From contig JAIXXN010000008.1 of NCBI GenBank assembly GCA_027490725.1, positions 17,053 through 81,052 on the forward strand: 64,000 nucleotides of DNA, in the 5' to 3' direction. This DNA is from Oxalobacteraceae bacterium. GTDB taxonomy: Bacteria; Pseudomonadota; Gammaproteobacteria; Burkholderiales; Burkholderiaceae_D. This document shows, piece by piece, positions 56,776 through 64,000 of this stretch. The position numbers and the translations under genes are program-made. Below the pieces are notes generated by a model that searched no databases, was not told the DNA's origin, and was given only the letters and a program-made list of their open reading frames with translations. The stretch's first letter is position 1. Each line of letters begins with the position of its first letter.

Positions 56776-57002
56776 CCGCTGAACCGGGGTCAGATCCGAC
56801 ATCCGGACACGGCCTGAACGGTGTCAGGGCAGTCACCGAGATTGAATGCCACTGCGTCGCAAACGCGTTGCGTCGCTATTTTTCAGGAAATAGTGGGGGG
56901 GGGCGGCTAGGTGTTTCGTCAAGCTGCCATGAGCGGTGCGGGGCAATAAAGCCCCTGTTCCGTATTGTTGAGTACAACACGTCGCGCTGAGCGATTGCCC
57001 GC

Positions 57003-57032
57003 GGTTCGCCGTCCCCACTGCGGCGGCGAACC
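57003..57032 (-). terminator. Stem-loop after the second PEP-CTERM gene
   Basis: GGTTCGCCG and CGGCGAACC form a perfect 9-bp stem with a 12-base loop, 20 bases beyond the stop codon. There is no T tract, so termination is only a guess. Confidence 0.4.
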
Positions 57033-57052
57033 CGGTGCAGTCGATGTGCGCC

Positions 57053-57607
57053 TTAGTTCTTCTGGCGGCGACGGCGTGCGACCAGACTTAGTACGCCAAG
57101 ACCGGCGACCAGCATTGCATAGGTGTCGGCTTCCGGCACTGCGCGCACTACCAGTTGGTCAGCGAAGCTTCGTGCGTTTGGCGTGCCGGCCCAAGGGGCG
57201 TACAGCTGACCGTTGCCGTCCTGCCAGTCGCAATGCGTGTAGCTGTTGCTAAAGTAAGGCGTAGCGCAGGCGCCGGCACCGGTCAGGCTGGCATTGGTGG
57301 CTGCAAACCTAGCGCCGGTAAGTGGATCGCTGCCGCCTAGCGGCACGTTAGCACCGGCGAACAGGAAGTCGGTCGCCAGCGGGGCGTTGGCGAGCTCGGC
57401 TGCGGTCGGCAGGCGCCAGCCGAATTGCGACTGGTACGACAGGTCCAGGCCGCTCTCTGCTGGCAGCGGGAATGCCCATGCCCAGTCCAGGTTGTTGAAG
57501 GTGATGTAGGCGTTGCTGGCCACTGGCGCGTTGATCACTGCTGCGCTGGCGCTGCCAAGGCTGGCGCACAGTGCCAGCGCGATGCTGAGTCGTTGAGCGA
57601 ATTTCAT
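57053..57607 (-). CDS. PEP-CTERM sorting-signal protein with variant motif
   Basis: A 184-residue secreted protein: a signal peptide (1-22), an unrecognised body with a Cys pair (GACATPYFSNSYTHC), and a C-terminal tag VPEADTYAMLVAGLGVLS plus RRRR. The motif reads PEA instead of PEP, a tolerated variant in the family. A strong AAAGGAAA precedes the start. It is transcribed toward the exporter operon but is separated from it by 395 bases. Confidence 0.87.
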   Translation of the reverse strand: MKFAQRLSIALALCASLGSASAAVINAPVASNAYITFNNLDWAWAFPLPAESGLDLSYQSQFGWRLPTAAELANAPLATDFLFAGANVPLGGSDPLTGARFAATNASLTGAGACATPYFSNSYTHCDWQDGNGQLYAPWAGTPNARSFADQLVVRAVPEADTYAMLVAGLGVLSLVARRRRQKN

Positions 57608-57792
57608 GTTTTCCTTTGATTGTTTGATGTGAAAAAAATTACAACTTTAATATTACATCGATAACTATTACTATGCAATAAAACCGCTTAAAACCGTGCA
57701 TCGCAGACACACTGGCGCTACTCTCGGGTGGCAGGCTTGATAAATTGATAAGCACCCTCAACTAGGGGGCTTCGATACAGCTGGAGTACTGC

Positions 57793-59358
57793 ATGAGCTT
57801 GCTGGATAAACTGGCGCGGCTATTCTTGCCGGCGCCTGCGGAACTCAGTGATTACGCCTTTGCCCCCAGCGATGTGGCGCGATACCAGCAACTGATCGAT
57901 GGCGATCAGCGTGTGCTCGACCAGCAAAGCTGGGACGATCTGCTGCTGGCATCCTACAGCGCGCGACTGGCTGCCGGCACCAGCATTTTCGGCCAGCAGG
58001 CCTTGCACCGGCGTCTGCACAGCAGAGTTGGTGCTGCGCCCGCTTCGATCGCGCGGGTGCGCGCCCTGCTCGCGGATGCGCCGCGTCAGCAGGCCTTGCA
58101 GCAAGCCTGTGAAGGCTTACGGGCCGCCGATTGCGAAATCGCCAGCACGCTGTGGCAAACGGTGATTCCCGCCACACCGCGCTGGACCAGGCTACTCCCG
58201 TGCTTGCCGGTCGGTCTGCTCGCCTCGGTAGCGCTGGCGCTGGTGAGCGCCTGGCCTGCCGTGTGGCTGCTGGTGCTGGGCTTATGGCTGTTGCTGATGG
58301 CCGTGCAGATGCACGTCCACGAAGCGCTGCAGGCCTGGACCGGGCAACGCAAAACCCTGCAGCAGATGTTGCGCACACACACGCTGCTGGCGGGGCTGCC
58401 TGCGACCGCGGGCGCGGCTGGGCAAGACGGGCACGAGTGGCAAGCCGATGGCGCGGCGGCTGCGCGCCTGAACCGGCAACTGGCGACCTCGCCCCTCAGC
58501 GCCTTGCCGGGCGCTGCCGAATATAACGACTGGCTATGGCTGGCGAACGTGCGTCACTACTTCCGTAGCCGCGCGCTGGTGAAGGCCCAGTTGCCATTGC
58601 TGCGCAGCAGCTTCGAGCGGATCGCCGCACTCGACGCCGATCTGGCGCTGGTGCGGCATCTGCAGCAGTCGCACACCTGCTGGGCAGAGCCGGGCGAGGC
58701 CGTGGCGTTCACCCGGGTCTGCCATCCTTTGCTGGCGGACCCTGCCGCACTGAGTTTCAGCCTGACGCAGCAGGGCGCGTTTATCTCCGGCCAGAACGGC
58801 ATCGGCAAAAGCACGCTGTTACGCACCATCGGCCTGAACCTGATTACTGCCCGCGCCTTCGGTTTCTGTTACGCCGCGCAGGCCCGCGTGGCGCGTCTTC
58901 CGGTGTATGCCAGCATGCAGAGCGAAGATGCGCTGGGGAGTGGCGAGAGTCTGTATCTGGCCGAGTTGCGCCGTGCGCGCGAACTGCTGGCGCTGGCGGC
59001 GCAAGGCCCGGCCGTGTTTATCATCGATGAGATTTTCCGTGGCACCAACCATCTGGAATCGATCTCAGCGGCAGCGGCAGTGTTGCACCGGCTGGCCGAA
59101 CAGGGACTGGTGATCGTGTCGTCGCACAATCTGGTGCTGGCGCCGCTGTTGCAGCGCCAGCTGGTGCCGTGGTGTGTCAGTCGGCAAGGCAAGCAGTTGC
59201 AGCTGGCGCAAGGGGTATTGCAGGATACCAATGGCATCAGCCTGCTGGACACGCAGGGCTTTGATGCCGCCATCACGCTGCGCGCCCGGCGCGTGTTTGA
59301 CTGGCTCAGCGACTACATGGCCCAGCCCGATAAAAGCGCGTCACTTCTCCTGCTTTAA
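57793..59358 (+). CDS. Membrane-spanning MutS-like ATPase
   Basis: A 521-residue protein with a C-terminal MutS-type ATPase domain: Walker A GQNGIGKST (333-341), Walker B FIIDEIFRGTN (D412, E413) and the following SSHNL. Two hydrophobic helices near 134-176 replace the mismatch-recognition domains, and no DNA-clamp motif is visible. This matches the group of short MutS-related proteins with membrane helices whose role is unknown, so mismatch repair is unlikely. GGAG lies 8 bases before the ATG. Its last 18 bases overlap the convergent phosphoethanolamine transferase gene. Confidence 0.85.
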   Translation: MSLLDKLARLFLPAPAELSDYAFAPSDVARYQQLIDGDQRVLDQQSWDDLLLASYSARLAAGTSIFGQQALHRRLHSRVGAAPASIARVRALLADAPRQQALQQACEGLRAADCEIASTLWQTVIPATPRWTRLLPCLPVGLLASVALALVSAWPAVWLLVLGLWLLLMAVQMHVHEALQAWTGQRKTLQQMLRTHTLLAGLPATAGAAGQDGHEWQADGAAAARLNRQLATSPLSALPGAAEYNDWLWLANVRHYFRSRALVKAQLPLLRSSFERIAALDADLALVRHLQQSHTCWAEPGEAVAFTRVCHPLLADPAALSFSLTQQGAFISGQNGIGKSTLLRTIGLNLITARAFGFCYAAQARVARLPVYASMQSEDALGSGESLYLAELRRARELLALAAQGPAVFIIDEIFRGTNHLESISAAAAVLHRLAEQGLVIVSSHNLVLAPLLQRQLVPWCVSRQGKQLQLAQGVLQDTNGISLLDTQGFDAAITLRARRVFDWLSDYMAQPDKSASLLLL

Positions 59359-61269
59359 GGGCTTGCCCTTATCGATCACTTCGCGGCAGTCGCCGCGCAG
59401 GGTGGCGTTGTCGTAGTTGCTCCAGCCATAGCTGTCGACGTAACGCTTGTGCTGTTTGAACTGCGGGCTGAGGAAGCTCCATTCCGGCTTTTCATCGGGA
59501 TAGCCGATGTCGGCCAGATCGAGCAGGGTGTGGAACACGTTTTCCGTGGCCAGCTTTGCGCTGCGATGCTGCTGGAGCTGCGCCACCTTGGCCGGATAGT
59601 GCTCACGGTACTGATCGGAATACCAGAGCATGGCCGGTACGTGGAATTCGTACTGGGTGTTATGACCATGGAAGGCCAGGTTGCAGCGGTCGTCGTACAG
59701 GGTCTGGCCGTGGTCGGCAACGTAGAGCATGGCGCTGCGCTGCGCGCTGGTTTTCAGCTGGCCGATCACCTGTGACAGGAACCAGTCCGTGTAGAGAATC
59801 GAGTTGTCGTAGCTGTTATTTAGGCGCGTCTTGATCTTCAGATCCGTGTAGACCGGGTTGTCGACGCCGAACAGCGAAGGCTGCCAGCGATCGTAGGCTT
59901 GCGGGTAGCGCTGGCTGTAATTCCAGTGGTTGCCCAGGGTGTGCAGCACGATCAGTTTTTTGCCGGACGGATCGGCCATCGCGTGTTGCAGCGGCTCCAG
60001 CAGCACCTGATCGAAATTCGAATGCTTGGTGTAGCCGCCCAGATTCAGGAACTGCACTACGTCGGCTTCCTTGGCGAACACCGAGACGGGAGTATCGAAT
60101 TTGCCGAAGGCGATCTGGTTGGAGAGCCACCAGGTCTTGAAGCCCGCTTCCTTGTAGGCGGTAATGAACGATTTCTCGGCAAAGCCGTCGCGCAGGCTGG
60201 CGATGGCCGGCTTGCGCGACACCATGATGGGTACTGACAGGCGGGTTGCCGAGACGGCGGTAATAAGGTCGGTCAGGCTGACCAGATTTGCCTCTTTTTT
60301 CAGCAGTGGCGTGGTGTCGCGGCCGTAACCGTTGAGGCTCCAGCGGTCATAGCGCGACGATTCGCCGATCACCATGATCACCACTTCCGGCGTGCTGTCA
60401 GCATGGCGCTGCTGCGCGCCGAAGCGGAAGTTGCTGCTGCGCCGGCCCAGATCGGCCAGATAGCTGCGCTCTTTATAGAAGTCCAGCGCGCGCACGGTCA
60501 GACCGAACGGCCATGAGGCGGCGACATGGCCGAGTTTGAGTGGCGAGGCCAGCCAGGAGGGCAGGGCGGCCAGGCGTAAGCCGGTCTGGTGGGCGCCGGC
60601 GATGGCGCTGCCCGGATCGTCCTCATCTTCCTCGTCGTCAGCTGCTTCGGCGTCGCTGGCACTGGCCGGGCTGGCGGACGCCACACTGGGCGCCAGCGGC
60701 CGGGAGGCGCCGGCCGGTGGTTTGCTATGCTGCACGGGCACGCCGCGCACGCCGAATTCCCAGCCATACCAGTGCCAGCCGGCGATCAGCAGTAACAGGA
60801 CCAGCACCAGCCAGCGGCTGCGACCACGCCACGCCAGCGGCGCACAGCGTCGCGCTGCCAGCTGGACGGCCAGCCACCAGCCCAGCACGGCCAGCATGAG
60901 CGCCGCCATCAGCCAGACTTTATTGCCCATGAATTCCAGTGCTTCCTTGGGGCTGGTTTCGGCGATGATGCCCAGATGGTGGGTGGAAATCCCCTGACCA
61001 TAGTATTTGTACAGATACAGCTCGGTGGGCACGGCCAGAAACGCGGGTAGTAGCAGCCAGTGGAACCAGACGGGACGTTGCAAGATTGCCCAGACGGCAA
61101 GCCAGAGCAGGGTGGCCACCGCCATGGTCTGGGGCAGGTCGGTGGCGCTGCCGCCCAGCGGCAGGGCCAGACAGGGGAGCAGCGTCAGCACTAAATAGCT
61201 GGACAGAAGCAACAGGGGAGCGGGCCGAAACACGGAGGACAGGGGCGATTGCGGTATCATGGGCGCCAT
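59341..61269 (-). CDS. Phosphoethanolamine transferase (sulfatase fold), EptA/CptA-like
   Basis: A 642-residue inner-membrane enzyme with five N-terminal helices (between about 15 and 168), an acidic/Ala-rich linker (about 185-215), and a C-terminal periplasmic sulfatase-fold domain. IGESSRYDRWSLNGYGRDTTP holds the metal-binding start; T342 in SATRLSVPIM aligns with the Thr nucleophile; VADHGQTLYDD and HGHNT hold further metal ligands. Relatives add phosphoethanolamine to lipid A or core heptose, which lowers envelope charge. The substrate is not predictable. ATG 61260 is an alternative start. Confidence 0.9.
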   Translation of the reverse strand: MAPMIPQSPLSSVFRPAPLLLLSSYLVLTLLPCLALPLGGSATDLPQTMAVATLLWLAVWAILQRPVWFHWLLLPAFLAVPTELYLYKYYGQGISTHHLGIIAETSPKEALEFMGNKVWLMAALMLAVLGWWLAVQLAARRCAPLAWRGRSRWLVLVLLLLIAGWHWYGWEFGVRGVPVQHSKPPAGASRPLAPSVASASPASASDAEAADDEEDEDDPGSAIAGAHQTGLRLAALPSWLASPLKLGHVAASWPFGLTVRALDFYKERSYLADLGRRSSNFRFGAQQRHADSTPEVVIMVIGESSRYDRWSLNGYGRDTTPLLKKEANLVSLTDLITAVSATRLSVPIMVSRKPAIASLRDGFAEKSFITAYKEAGFKTWWLSNQIAFGKFDTPVSVFAKEADVVQFLNLGGYTKHSNFDQVLLEPLQHAMADPSGKKLIVLHTLGNHWNYSQRYPQAYDRWQPSLFGVDNPVYTDLKIKTRLNNSYDNSILYTDWFLSQVIGQLKTSAQRSAMLYVADHGQTLYDDRCNLAFHGHNTQYEFHVPAMLWYSDQYREHYPAKVAQLQQHRSAKLATENVFHTLLDLADIGYPDEKPEWSFLSPQFKQHKRYVDSYGWSNYDNATLRGDCREVIDKGKPLKQEK

Positions 61270-61340
61270 TATCCGGTGTTTGCCAGCCTTCCTGCTAGTG
61301 TTTACACGTCCCGCCAGCCCGCATTCTGCCGCGAAATAGA

Positions 61341-61369
61341 TTGACCGACCCTGCGTTCAGGTCTATACT
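61341..61369 (+). promoter_or_regulatory. Sigma-70 promoter of the str operon
   Basis: TTGACC (61341-61346), a 17-bp spacer and TATACT (61364-61369): a near-consensus promoter about 160 bases upstream of rpsL, as expected for a ribosomal protein operon. Confidence 0.85.
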
Positions 61370-61478
61370 CGCGAGTTCTCAATTTAATCTGCACATCGTA
61401 TACGCTGTTTTCGGCCGCTCCTCGCGAGTGGCTATGCGCGCCTCCGGTGAGGGAGAAATTGGGACGAGGTTTTAGTCG

Positions 61479-61494
61479 CCGGACTTCGGTCCGG
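61479..61494 (+). promoter_or_regulatory. UUCG hairpin in the rpsL leader
   Basis: CCGGAC and GTCCGG form a perfect 6-bp stem closed by a TTCG tetraloop, 34 bases before rpsL. It could be part of a leader control element or an RNA-stabilising structure. Confidence 0.5.
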
Positions 61495-61528
61495 GTTATT
61501 AACGTTGTAATTTTGTTGGGTTTAAACG

Positions 61529-61912
61529 ATGCCAACCATCAACCAGCTGAGTCGCAATCCATGCGTCGCTCTGACCGTGAAAAGCAAATCGCCGGCGCTG
61601 GAAAACAGCCCGCAAAAACGTGGTGTTTGCACCCGTGTGTATACCACCACTCCTAAGAAGCCTAACTCGGCTTTGCGTAAAGTCGCTAAAGTGCGTCTGA
61701 CCAACGGTTTCGAAGTAATTTCGTACATCGGCGGTGAAGGCCACAACCTGCAAGAGCACAGTGTTGTTCTGCTGCGCGGCGGTCGTGTAAAAGACTTGCC
61801 AGGTGTGCGTTACCACATGGTTCGCGGTGCACTGGATACCCAGGGCGTTAAAGACCGTAAGCAAGCTCGCTCGAAATACGGTACCAAGCGCGCTAAGCAA
61901 GCCAAGAAGTAA
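61529..61912 (+). CDS. rpsL: 30S ribosomal protein S12
   Basis: A 127-residue S12 of the decoding centre. The invariant core is present: [35 protein letters not shown] region, [13 protein letters not shown] and [13 protein letters not shown]. Both lysines at which streptomycin-resistance changes are known (PKKPNS and GRVKDLP) are wild type. The N-terminal stretch [13 protein letters not shown] differs from the usual RKGR-type sequence. First gene of the str operon, followed by rpsG and fusA. Confidence 0.98.
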   Translation: MPTINQLSRNPCVALTVKSKSPALENSPQKRGVCTRVYTTTPKKPNSALRKVAKVRLTNGFEVISYIGGEGHNLQEHSVVLLRGGRVKDLPGVRYHMVRGALDTQGVKDRKQARSKYGTKRAKQAKK

Positions 61913-61950
61913 TAGTAGTTGCAACAGAAAGTTTTCGCTCGGTGGCAGCT

Positions 61951-61990
61951 CACTTAGTGAATGTAATCGACCGCAGTGGTCGAGTAAGTG
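61951..61990 (+). promoter_or_regulatory. Structured rpsL-rpsG spacer, possible S7 autoregulatory site
   Basis: CACTTA (61951-61956) pairs with TAAGTG (61985-61990), enclosing a second stem TCGACC/GGTCGA with a GCAGT loop. In E. coli S7 represses translation by binding the rpsL-rpsG spacer; this nested hairpin in the 154-base spacer is a candidate equivalent. Confidence 0.45.
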
Positions 61991-62066
61991 GATGGCTATG
62001 ATGGCCCTCCGCGAGAGTGCGAATCCCATATCTGCGCACCTCAACTGAAGATTGAAAGGAATTGAT

Positions 62067-62537
62067 ATGCCACGTCGTCGTGAAGTACCCAAGCGCGAGA
62101 TTCTGCCGGATCCAAAATTCGGCAACACGGATGTCGCGAAATTCGTGAACGTTCTGATGCTGTCCGGTAAAAAATCGGTCGCAGAAAACATCATCTACGG
62201 TGCTTTCGAGCACATCGCAGCGAAATCCGGCAAAGATCCGCTGGAAGTTTTCGCTACCGCAATCAACAACGCCAAGCCACTGGTTGAAGTTAAATCCCGT
62301 CGCGTTGGTGGTGCTAACTACCAAGTGCCGGTTGAAGTGCGCCCAGTACGTCGTATGGCTCTGTCCATGCGCTGGCTGCGTGAAGCCGCTAACAAGCGTA
62401 GCGAAAAATCCATGCCACAACGCCTCGGCGGTGAGCTGATGGAAGCGGCTGAAGGCCGCGGCGGTGCGATGAAGAAGCGTGATGAAGTGCACCGTATGGC
62501 AGAAGCGAACAAGGCGTTCTCGCACTTCCGCTTCTAA
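62067..62537 (+). CDS. rpsG: 30S ribosomal protein S7
   Basis: A 156-residue S7 (the usual length) starting [19 protein letters not shown]; it nucleates assembly of the 30S head. ATG 62067 has AAAGGA 7 bases upstream; the frame extends 5 codons further without support. Conserved blocks include [20 protein letters not shown] and [16 protein letters not shown]. Confidence 0.98.
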   Translation: MPRRREVPKREILPDPKFGNTDVAKFVNVLMLSGKKSVAENIIYGAFEHIAAKSGKDPLEVFATAINNAKPLVEVKSRRVGGANYQVPVEVRPVRRMALSMRWLREAANKRSEKSMPQRLGGELMEAAEGRGGAMKKRDEVHRMAEANKAFSHFRF

Positions 62538-62651
62538 TCAAATCGGCCAGATCCTTCGTGCTCTGGCTGTTATCTGTTGTTCGAGGCCGGGCTCATTTTT
62601 TTGACGAAAAATGGTGCTCGGTTTTGTCCATTCAAAGATTTAGGAATAATT

Positions 62652-64000
62652 ATGGCCCGCAAGACCCCCATCGAGCGCTACCGCAATATCGGTATCTCCG
62701 CTCACATCGATGCAGGTAAGACCACCACCACCGAGCGCGTTCTGTTCTACACGGGCGTGAACCACAAGATCGGTGAAGTTCACGATGGCGCCGCCACCAT
62801 GGACTGGATGGAACAGGAACAAGAGCGCGGCATTACCATTACCTCGGCAGCGACTACCTGCTTCTGGAAAGGTATGGCGAACAACTTCCCTGAGCACCAC
62901 ATCAACATCATCGACACCCCAGGTCACGTGGACTTCACCATCGAGGTGGAACGTTCGATGCGTGTTCTGGACGGCGCGTGCATGGTTTATTGCGCAGTCG
63001 GTGGCGTGCAGCCACAGTCGGAAACCGTATGGCGTCAGGCTAACAAGTACAAAGTGCCACGTCTGGCCTTCGTCAACAAGATGGACCGTACCGGTGCCAA
63101 CTTCTTCAAGGTTTACGAGCAGATGCGTGCTCGCCTGAAGGCAAACCCGATCCTGATCCAGATTCCTATCGGCGCTGAAGAAAACTTCAAAGGCGTGATC
63201 GATCTGGTCAAGATGAAAGCAATTCTGTGGGACGAAGCGTCGCAAGGTATGAAATTCGACTACGTCGAAATTCCAGCCGAGCTGGCTGATTCGGCTGCCG
63301 AATGGCGCGAGAAGATGGTTGAAGCCGCTGCTGAAGCGAACGAAGACCTGATGAACAAGTACCTGGAAGAGGGCGATCTGTCCGAAGCCGAAATCAAGAA
63401 AGCACTGCGCGAGCGTACCATCGCTTCCGAAATCGTGCCGATGATGTGCGGTACCGCGTTCAAAAACAAGGGCGTACAAGCCATGCTGGACGCCGTCATC
63501 GAATTCCTGCCATCGCCGCTGGACATCGAAGACGTCGGCGGTACTGACGAAGACGAAAAGCCAACCACCCGCCGTCCTGCGGACGACGAGAAGTTCTCGG
63601 CACTGGCCTTCAAGATCATGACCGACCCGTTCGTTGGTCAGCTGGCCTTCTTCCGCGTGTACTCGGGCGCCATCAATTCGGGCGACACCGTGTACAACTC
63701 GGTCAAAGGTCGTAAAGAGCGTCTGGGTCGTATTCTGCAGATGCACGCTAACCAGCGTGAAGAGATCAAAGAAGTGCGCGCTGGCGACATCGCTGCAGCA
63801 GTGGGTCTGAAAGACGTGACCACCGGCGAAACCCTGTGCGATCCAACTTCGATCATCGTGCTGGAACGCATGGTGTTCCCAGAGCCAGTGATTCAACAGG
63901 CTGTGGAACCAAAAACCAAGGCTGACCAGGAAAAAATGGGTCTGGCACTGAACCGTCTGGCACAGGAAGATCCGTCGTTCCGCGTGAAGACCGACGAAGA
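62652..64000 (+). CDS. fusA: Elongation factor G, 5' part
   Basis: The first 449 codons of EF-G, the GTPase that drives ribosomal translocation; the gene runs off the right edge. Visible are the G1 motif AHIDAGKT, the switch-I region ERGITI, G3 DTPGH, G4 NKMD, and the start of domain II ([20 protein letters not shown]). ATG 62652 has AGGA upstream, 114 bases after rpsG. Confidence 0.98.
   Translation, partial: MARKTPIERYRNIGISAHIDAGKTTTTERVLFYTGVNHKIGEVHDGAATMDWMEQEQERGITITSAATTCFWKGMANNFPEHHINIIDTPGHVDFTIEVERSMRVLDGACMVYCAVGGVQPQSETVWRQANKYKVPRLAFVNKMDRTGANFFKVYEQMRARLKANPILIQIPIGAEENFKGVIDLVKMKAILWDEASQGMKFDYVEIPAELADSAAEWREKMVEAAAEANEDLMNKYLEEGDLSEAEIKKALRERTIASEIVPMMCGTAFKNKGVQAMLDAVIEFLPSPLDIEDVGGTDEDEKPTTRRPADDEKFSALAFKIMTDPFVGQLAFFRVYSGAINSGDTVYNSVKGRKERLGRILQMHANQREEIKEVRAGDIAAAVGLKDVTTGETLCDPTSIIVLERMVFPEPVIQQAVEPKTKADQEKMGLALNRLAQEDPSFRVKTDE

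Noticed and set aside
62640..63896. A 418-codon open frame antisense to fusA
   Set aside because: fusA is unambiguous, and the antisense product is His/Phe-rich without any family features.

Overview
The window looks like a chromosomal segment of a Gram-negative betaproteobacterium, GC-rich (my rough impression is about 60%). Supporting signs are an rpsL-rpsG-fusA operon with Burkholderiales-type S12 and EF-G sequences, two proteins with C-terminal PEP-CTERM sorting signals, a TonB-dependent receptor, and a single-operon chemotaxis cluster. Oxalobacteraceae or a close relative is my best guess; the family is inferred from memory of the ribosomal proteins, not from a search. No tRNA, rRNA, CRISPR array, IS element or prophage gene was recognised.

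Left part (1-16.7 kb): the end of a rhodanese protein, a very large NdvB-type cyclic beta-1,2-glucan synthase, a GDT1/UPF0016 cation exporter, an exported M1 aminopeptidase translationally coupled to an exported serine hydrolase, a diguanylate cyclase, panD, and a Crp/Fnr-type regulator that converges on panD across a strong bidirectional terminator.

Chemotaxis block (17.1-27.9 kb): one + strand operon encoding MCP, CheY, a STAS protein, CheA, CheW, CheR, CheD, CheB, a receiver-EAL phosphodiesterase, a second MCP and a second CheW. CheA carries two 24-residue motifs resembling the c-di-GMP-binding MshEN domain, so this array may both sense and hydrolyse c-di-GMP.

TldD/TldE block (28.8-42.6 kb): ten tightly packed + strand genes. 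Two tandem paralogous pairs of TldD (with Tat-type signal sequences) and TldE (without) are followed by DUF4159, MoxR, DUF58, a BatA-like membrane protein, a DUF4175-like membrane protein and a glutamine-amidotransferase-like membrane protein. Upstream lies a consensus sigma-54 promoter preceded by five CGGACA direct repeats at exact 11-bp spacing.

Right part (42.6-64 kb): an FMN-binding oxidase divergent from a MocR-type regulator, a TonB receptor, a spermidine-synthase-like protein, a PEP-CTERM protein, then a - strand operon encoding a periplasmic adaptor, ABC ATPase, two MacB/FtsX-type permeases, an NtrC-type sigma-54 activator and its NtrY-like kinase. This operon also has a sigma-54 promoter with CGGACA repeats in the same orientation relative to the promoter. 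The main hypothesis is therefore that one two-component system activates both its own exporter operon and the exported TldD/TldE-MoxR operon. The window ends with a second PEP-CTERM protein, a membrane MutS-like ATPase, a phosphoethanolamine transferase and the start of the str ribosomal operon.
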